Of a stretch of DNA of 7,608 nucleotides, positions 6,378 through 7,608 are shown piece after piece. The stretch spans positions 1 to 7,608 of the forward strand of contig JAZKAS010000035.1 in NCBI GenBank assembly GCA_040389005.1. The letters are read 5' to 3'. The notes beneath the pieces are model-generated. The model saw only the letters and a list, made by a program, of their open reading frames with translations. It was not told the origin of the DNA and searched no databases. Both the position numbers and the translations under genes were made by a program. The stretch's first letter is position 1; every line of letters begins with the position of its first letter. Source of the DNA: JAGOUN01 sp040389005. GTDB taxonomy: Bacteria > Pseudomonadota > Gammaproteobacteria > JAGOUN01.

Positions 6378-7608
6378 ATGCCTAAAACAACCCAAACCTC
6401 ACATGACATTTTAAATAATGATATCAGTAATCAAAAAAACAAGCTTGGAGATGATCTGACAAGTAAATTAGAGGCACTTAAGCTATATAGTTTAGATGCC
6501 TCCGCTGCTGCTTATAGAAAAGGGAAATTAGTGCTTAACGCTCCTTTTTATGACAACTCAAATGATATCAGTGGCAATGATCATAATGGCATTAATCNNN
6601 NNNNNNNNNNNNNNNNNNNNNNNNTGCTTTATTAACTAAAAAAGATGGATATTTTTTCAATGGCATTAATTCGTGGATCGATTTTGGTGCTAGCAGTGAT
6701 TTTACATTAAATGCAAATTTTATGGCTTGTTTTCGGCTCAAATGGTCAGGAGCCCAAGGTTCGATCTTATGGAATGGTAATGATGGCGTCAGTAATGGCA
6801 ATACTTGGATGGTTTTAGTAAGCCCAAATAATCGCATCACATTTGAAAAATATGGATTCTCCGGCACATGGCTAGAGGGCCCTGTGCTCACAACAGACAC
6901 ATGGACACATATTGCCATTGTAGGCGAGAGTAATGGAGTCAGTGGTTGCCTATATGTGAATGGAAATAATGTGGGCTGCAAGCACAGTGGTTCTGCTTTT
7001 AACCTGCCGAATCCAAGTCCTTTAGTCGTCGGAAGAAGAGGCCCAACCAGTCGCGATTATTCTTCTGGTTTAATAAATAATCTACAGCTGTGGCAAAACA
7101 AACATGTTTCAGAAAGCGCGATTAAAGGAATATTTCTCAATGAAAGTATCGATACTTTTTATAATCCAGCCTCGATTATTAACAGTATTGATAACATCAT
7201 TTTAAATTTCTCTTGTGATAGCAATGTTGATACAAACAATAACCATCATAATGCTGTGATGCACAATATAATCATGACAACGGATCGCTTTGGACGAGAA
7301 CGTGCAATTTCTTTTAACGGTATAGATTCGTGGGTGGATTTTGGTTCAAGCAGTGATTTTACATTAAACGCGCGTTTCAGCGTCAGTCTTTGGTTTAAAT
7401 CGGCAGGGTCGTACGGTTGGTTGATGTGGAATGGATATGACAGCGTAGACAACGCCAAGACTTGGATGATCCTTGTTAATCAAAATGGTCGCATCGCAAT
7501 TGAAAAATTTGGATTTGGTAATACGTGGCTGGAAGGCCCCATGGTCATTGCCAATACATGGACACATCTTGTTGCTCAATTTGAAAGTAATGCCGGACGT
7601 GCTTGTTT
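6378..7608 (+). CDS. LamG/concanavalin A-like repeat protein, 3' partial, interrupted by an assembly gap
   Basis: The ATG at 6378 has AAGGA at 6367-6371 six bases upstream, better than the in-frame TTG at 6357. About 73 residues precede the gap and end in GNDHNGIN. After the gap the frame starting at 6626 stays open to the window end (about 327 residues) and holds two LamG (Laminin_G_3-type) domains, jelly-roll folds that bind sugars or protein ligands. The first runs from the pre-gap LVLNAPFYDNSNDISGN strand to about 7130; the second starts at IILNFSCDSNVDTNNN (about 7196) and runs off the end. Shared motifs include FNGI.SW.DFG, SSDFTLNA, NTWLEGP or GTWLEGP, and TWTH. The N-terminus has no signal peptide, so export, if any, would use another route such as a C-terminal type I signal not seen here. 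The product is probably a large adhesin-like or secreted protein. The exact frame across the gap is unresolved. Confidence 0.8.
6598..6624. other. Assembly gap of 27 N
   Basis: The gap falls inside the LamG gene. The coding frame before it (codons starting at 6378 and every third base) and after it (starting at 6626) are joined only if the missing length leaves remainder 1 when divided by 3, for example 25 or 28. The stated 27 is therefore either an estimate or hides a frameshift. Confidence 0.95.
6656..6934 (+). repeat. LamG repeat unit, copy 1 core
   Basis: Encodes FNGINSWIDFG through TWTHIAIVGESN. It aligns without gaps to the copy at 7313-7591, with an offset of exactly 657 bases (219 codons). 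By hand count 52 of 93 residues are identical. DNA identity is also obvious in places, such as the AGCAGTGATTTTACATTAAA segment. Confidence 0.85.
7313..7591 (+). repeat. LamG repeat unit, copy 2 core
   Basis: Encodes FNGIDSWVDFG through TWTHLVAQFESN, the gap-free counterpart of copy 1. Its FSVSLWFKS strand is closer to the usual LamG consensus than FMACFRLKW in copy 1. The array may continue beyond the window. Confidence 0.85.

Noticed and set aside
6592..6981. Minus-strand open frame of 129 codons
   Set aside because: It is antisense to the LamG repeat 1 coding frame, crosses the N gap, and has no recognisable protein features.
7246..7579. Two overlapping minus-strand open frames
   Set aside because: Both lie antisense to LamG repeat 2, and one echoes the antisense frame of repeat 1 simply because the DNA is repeated.

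Overview
The window looks like a piece of a draft genome from a low-GC (roughly 40%) gammaproteobacterium. The CpxA-like kinase, DtpA/DtpB-like peptide transporter, PpiB cyclophilin, PilV-like prepilin and REP-associated transposase relative together suggest this, and a member of the Legionellales is a reasonable guess. That placement is inference from protein flavour only. A run of 27 N marks a scaffold gap inside the last gene.

Layout. Positions 1-47 hold at most the 3' end of an upstream gene. A CpxA-like sensor histidine kinase with almost no periplasmic loop follows (48-1088). Next comes a closely spaced pair: a PilV/GspI-like prepilin (1137-1553) and a cysteine-rich exported protein of unknown function (1576-2463). 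A 57-residue membrane protein (2555-2728) sits just ahead of a POT-family di/tripeptide:proton symporter (2762-4198). The symporter converges on a minus-strand cytoplasmic cyclophilin, ppiB (4298-4798), with a repeat-like hairpin between them. A divergent gene for a DUF2165-type four-helix membrane protein (4950-5480) ends at an intrinsic terminator. Beyond it is a minus-strand REP-associated tyrosine transposase (RAYT) relative that has lost its catalytic core but keeps its DnaA-like DNA-binding tail (5550-6188). An AT-rich divergent promoter region separates it from a large LamG-repeat gene (6378 to beyond the window end), which carries the gap.

How the genes fit together. Only the prepilin/cysteine-rich pair and the small membrane protein/peptide transporter pair look co-transcribed, and the kinase probably belongs with an upstream response regulator. 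The left and centre (kinase, transporter, ppiB) read as ordinary chromosomal genes. The right third (transposase relative, AT-rich intergenic DNA, tandem LamG repeats, assembly gap) reads as accessory DNA. No tRNA, rRNA, CRISPR array or complete insertion sequence was seen. The most unusual items are the catalytically gutted but openly expressed-looking RAYT and the tandem LamG protein whose frame cannot be continuous across a gap of the stated length.
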